Origin: Leptospira kobayashii | GTDB taxonomy: Bacteria > Spirochaetota > Leptospiria > Leptospirales > Leptospiraceae | Length of the DNA stretch: 64,000 nt | Assembly: GCF_003114835.2 (NCBI RefSeq) | Contig: NZ_AP025028.1 | Span: 1,454,001-1,518,000 of the forward strand | Direction of reading: 5' to 3' | Shown: piece by piece, positions 61,517 through 64,000 of the stretch | How the letters are laid out: every line of letters starts with the position of its first letter | How positions within the stretch are numbered: the stretch's first letter is position 1 | Notes under the pieces: generated by a model | Told to the model about the DNA's origin: nothing | The model's database searches: none | What the model saw: the letters and a program-made list of their open reading frames with translations, nothing else | Made by a program: the position numbers and the translations under genes

Positions 61517-63372
61517 AGATCGAAACAAAGATTGCAGTCTTTTAAGAGGCTGCGATATTCCTTTTTTTTCGTTTCATTTAAGTTCGGCCAAAGGTTGTTG
61601 GTTTCGTTTTTATCTTTCGTGTATTCAAACAATTCTTCCGTTGGAGAAGTTTTGTTCAATCTCAACATATAGTGCAGATCTTTGTATATAAAACTGAGCC
61701 CTACCCGGTATAGGGATGTTTCATTATTATTTGCGATAAAGATCTTTCTATCCGTCGGAACTTTGGTTAGAAGGGATTTTCCTTCCAGCTTTGCCATATA
61801 AGGGGCGATATCTTTTCTTCCTTCCAATCCCAGAAAGTCGATAATGGTGGGAATGATATCTATATTTTCCACATTCCTATCCTGATTGATTTTCAAAATC
61901 TGATCTCTTGTTTGCGATCTGAGTGATTCGGGAACATAAAAAAACATAGGGATGGAAACAGTTTCAATATGATTGCTTTCCACATGTCCGATGTATCCGT
62001 GTTCGAATATCGTTTCGCCGTGATCCGATGTAAAGATGACGAGAGTATCTTTTTGGAGATCTTCTTTTTCTAAAAAGTTCAGGACATCATCTACGAGAGA
62101 GTCCAAGTGTCTCACCGAATTGTCGTAAGGTGCCAGTATGTCTCTCCCTACGGGCAAAAACTCCGATTCTTTCGGAATAAAATAAGGAAAATGGTTTGTG
62201 TTGAAGTGCAGCACTCCTGCAAAAGAGTTACCGTTTTTTTTCAGCAAACTTACATGTTTTTTGAATTCCTTCACAGTTTTTCTATCATCGATTCCTATAT
62301 CGTTGAAAGTAGGGTTTCCGCTTGTTTCTTTGTTCCAAAGATAATCTATTCCTGCGTTCTTAAAAAAACCTTCGAAATTATTCCAGCGAAAGCTATGGCT
62401 TGAGATAAAGAAGGTGGATAGATTCACAGCTTTGCCATACTCCCAAAACAAAGGGGAATTGTGAGTGAGTGCTACCGGTTGGTCAGGAGAAATTCCGGAA
62501 AGGATACTGGGCACCGAAATCAGAGTGGAACTGGAGTTGGAAAAACTGTTTTTGAACAAAACTTTGTTTCCGCCCGTGTTTGTCGCAAACCAACGATCCA
62601 ATCGAGGAGTAGTATCCCTTTCATAGCCATACAATCCCATACTCTTTCTGCGTAGACTTTCTGCAATGATGAGAAGGACGTTCGGCTTGGATGTATTTGT
62701 TTCAATCCCCAGTTTCGGTTTGTTCCTGGATTGCAATCCCGCCGATCCAAGCCGGTCTCCCGTGAGCAAATTGTATACATTACGATTAATGAATACGACC
62801 GCATTAGTATCGGTTACATACATTTGATCGTTAAATCGTGCATTATTATGAAAAAAGAAATTAAGCAAAATGAGGCAGAGTATGAGTGCGAGATAAGTCC
62901 ATCGGAAAAAACGAAACTTTTCCCTACGAGTGATCGAACGTAAGGCAAGATAGAAAATGAAAAATACAGTTACGAACAAAAGTAAGGAAACAATGGAAAG
63001 TCCGGCTTTGAATAAAACCCAACTATTATAAGGTTCCTGGAACATAAAAGAAAAGACAAAAAAATTGGGCATGATCCCCGAATACTGGTAGTACCCGTAC
63101 GATCCTATCACTGCAATAGTGTAAAAAATGGCAATGGTGATTAGCAAAATTTCGTAAGTTCTTTTTGCTTTATTTGTACCGATTAAACTGAAGAGAAAAA
63201 AGCAGTAGAGAAATACGGAAAAAAAGATGGAACTTAAATAAAAAAATAATTGGACTAACTCGAATCCCTTAACAATTTCAAATCTAAAACCTAAATCAGT
63301 AGCCAATATCGTAACTGGGATTAGAAGTGATAAAACCCATTTTTTTATATTATTATTATGGACTGATTTCAT
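61489..63372 (-). CDS. Phosphoethanolamine-transferase-like sulfatase-fold membrane protein
   Basis: The 627-residue protein carries about five to six N-terminal membrane helices and an EptA/LtaS-type periplasmic domain. It has NVLLIIAESLRRKSMGLYGY (metal Glu), the nucleophile segment NSSSTLISVPSILSGI with Thr, HFNTNHFPYF and VIFTSDHGETIFEHGYIGHVE. The AESLRR-x3-LYGY phrase is close to phosphoethanolamine transferases acting on lipid A. Substrate cannot be fixed. It is convergent with the LtaS-type gene (28-base overlap) and divergent from the Cys-rich lipoprotein gene. Confidence 0.83.
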   Translation of the reverse strand: MKSVHNNNIKKWVLSLLIPVTILATDLGFRFEIVKGFELVQLFFYLSSIFFSVFLYCFFLFSLIGTNKAKRTYEILLITIAIFYTIAVIGSYGYYQYSGIMPNFFVFSFMFQEPYNSWVLFKAGLSIVSLLLFVTVFFIFYLALRSITRREKFRFFRWTYLALILCLILLNFFFHNNARFNDQMYVTDTNAVVFINRNVYNLLTGDRLGSAGLQSRNKPKLGIETNTSKPNVLLIIAESLRRKSMGLYGYERDTTPRLDRWFATNTGGNKVLFKNSFSNSSSTLISVPSILSGISPDQPVALTHNSPLFWEYGKAVNLSTFFISSHSFRWNNFEGFFKNAGIDYLWNKETSGNPTFNDIGIDDRKTVKEFKKHVSLLKKNGNSFAGVLHFNTNHFPYFIPKESEFLPVGRDILAPYDNSVRHLDSLVDDVLNFLEKEDLQKDTLVIFTSDHGETIFEHGYIGHVESNHIETVSIPMFFYVPESLRSQTRDQILKINQDRNVENIDIIPTIIDFLGLEGRKDIAPYMAKLEGKSLLTKVPTDRKIFIANNNETSLYRVGLSFIYKDLHYMLRLNKTSPTEELFEYTKDKNETNNLWPNLNETKKKEYRSLLKDCNLCFDLYSTADISL

Positions 63373-63448
63373 GAATACCCCTGTATGAACTTCTCTCCAA
63401 TTTCAATGAAATTTTGGGAACCAAATTGGACAAGCCCAAATAGGAACT

Positions 63449-63462
63449 TGACTAGTTGGTCA
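63449..63462. promoter_or_regulatory. Imperfect operator-like repeat TGACTA-GT-TGGTCA
   Basis: Two six-base arms with one mismatch lie 35 bases before the lipoprotein ATG at 63498, in the divergent gap with the sulfatase-fold gene. TetR-family sites often look like this. A further GTCA follows directly, so tandem half-sites are possible. Confidence 0.3.
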
Positions 63463-63497
63463 GTCATAATTCTTTTATATGGAGTATTAGGATTAAA

Positions 63498-63782
63498 ATG
63501 AGAAAATTAGTTTTACTTATGATTTTATTGCATCTGGGACTTTTTGTATCCTGCCAGGATGTGATTGAAAAAAAATGCATCGCAGCTTGCGATCAGTTCG
63601 TATCTTGCACTCAGAAAGTGATGAAGATCGAGCTTGCACCCGAAGCCATCAAGACGGGACACACCTCTTGTCTGAACGGATGCACTACTTATAATAGTGA
63701 GATTCTGCAATGTTTCGAACAAGAACCTACTTCTTGTCAGGGTTTCGGAGAATGCGTGATTCAAATAGGAACACTCGAGTAA
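63498..63782 (+). CDS. Cys-rich lipoprotein, 94 aa
   Basis: ATG 63498 begins MRKLVLLMILLHLGLFVSC, a lipoprotein signal with Cys19; a start at 63456 would add 14 residues and is unlikely. The mature 75 residues carry eight further cysteines in a CIAACDQFVSC...SCLNGC...LQC...SC...GEC pattern, suggesting a compact disulfide fold. It recalls short Cys-rich lipoprotein families of Leptospira (I believe TIGR04453, unverified). Function unknown. It ends three bases before the glycosyltransferase gene, so they are probably cotranscribed. Confidence 0.7.
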   Translation: MRKLVLLMILLHLGLFVSCQDVIEKKCIAACDQFVSCTQKVMKIELAPEAIKTGHTSCLNGCTTYNSEILQCFEQEPTSCQGFGECVIQIGTLE

Positions 63783-63785
63783 AAA

Positions 63786-64000
63786 ATGACTACTACAGAA
63801 AGATTATTTTTCAGAATTCTAATTTTAATCGCATCCATCCCTATTTTATGCACTCTCCCTTTGGATGTAATCGATATCGATTCTTCCCAGTATGCGGAAA
63901 TCGCGCGCGAGATGAATTTGTCGGGAGAATTTTTTACCATTATTGACAATGGTAGAAAGTATCTGGACAAACCTATTTTTACTTTTTGGACGATTGCCGC
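63786..64000 (+). CDS. GT39/ArnT-type membrane glycosyltransferase, 3' end cut by window
   Basis: The frame opens with ATG 63786 and runs off the window after 71 codons. An N-terminal membrane helix (LFFRILILIASIPILCTLPLDV) leads to DIDSSQYAEIAREMNLSGEFF and NGRKYLDKPIFTFWTIA. The Asp pair near DIDSS, YAEIAREM and YLDKP-x3-FW match the first periplasmic loop of PMT/ArnT-type enzymes, which move sugars from undecaprenyl phosphate to lipid A or other envelope acceptors. The rest, needed to decide the acceptor, is outside. Confidence 0.8.
   Translation, partial: MTTTERLFFRILILIASIPILCTLPLDVIDIDSSQYAEIAREMNLSGEFFTIIDNGRKYLDKPIFTFWTIA

Overview
The window looks like a stretch of chromosome from a Leptospira-type spirochaete, probably closer to the saprophytic species. 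The evidence is the combination of a periplasmic-flagellum sheath (FlaA-like) gene with an FlgM-like anti-sigma factor, an LPS Kdo transferase, many short spirochaetal lipoprotein signals (cysteine after a Phe/Ser-rich core), very frequent TTG and GTG starts, densely packed overlapping genes, and moderate-to-low GC by eye. No prophage, integrase, transposase, CRISPR array or rRNA operon is visible, so this is mostly ordinary chromosomal backbone. The species call is inference; no search was run.

Layout. Bases 1-5770 carry phospholipid and glycerol genes (pssA, glpK), a metallo-beta-lactamase-fold hydrolase, two small unknown genes and a metal-less iron-alcohol-dehydrogenase homologue. Bases 5850-14730 hold flgM, rsmI, lipoproteins, nadE, waaA/kdtA, a flaA-like gene with a sigma-28-like promoter, a YggS-type PLP protein and proC. 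An initiator tRNA precedes a GAF-GGDEF diguanylate cyclase. Bases 16070-22800 form a tight same-strand run: a small Cys-containing protein, a two-lobed aspartyl-protease-like lipoprotein, mnmA, an ATP-grasp/FMN-dehydrogenase fusion, a PilZ-like protein and an RluA-type pseudouridine synthase. A solitary DNA methyltransferase and three lipoprotein genes follow.

Bases 25670-30140 are a four-gene overlapping operon: active and inactive M16 peptidases, an RNase Z-like hydrolase and an O-methyltransferase. Next come a secreted protein, a zinc amidase, a helical unknown, tRNA-Leu(CAA), a hot-dog thioesterase and a 899-residue proline/charge-rich protein. A 560-base gene-poor island then leads into an ABC-F ATPase gene whose leader looks like a transcription attenuator, followed by overlapping recC-recB-recD. 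Bases 47017-55949 pair a thioester alpha-2-macroglobulin lipoprotein with penicillin-binding protein 1C and a sulfatase-fold membrane enzyme. The last part has ahpC with a perfect PerR-type operator, sufB, rlmN, two more sulfatase-fold envelope transferases facing each other, a Cys-rich lipoprotein and the start of a GT39-type glycosyltransferase.

Themes: envelope building and defence (kdtA, FlaA, A2M-PbpC, amidase, three sulfatase-fold transferases, GT39), RNA modification (rsmI, mnmA, RluA, rlmN, RNase Z-like, two tRNAs), DNA repair (recCBD), c-di-GMP signalling (GGDEF and PilZ) and peroxide/Fe-S management (ahpC, sufB). The items most worth a second look are the ATP-grasp/FMN fusion, the ABC-F leader, the ligand-less alcohol dehydrogenase homologue, the two-lobed aspartyl-protease-like lipoprotein and the flgM/sigma-28/flaA regulatory signals.
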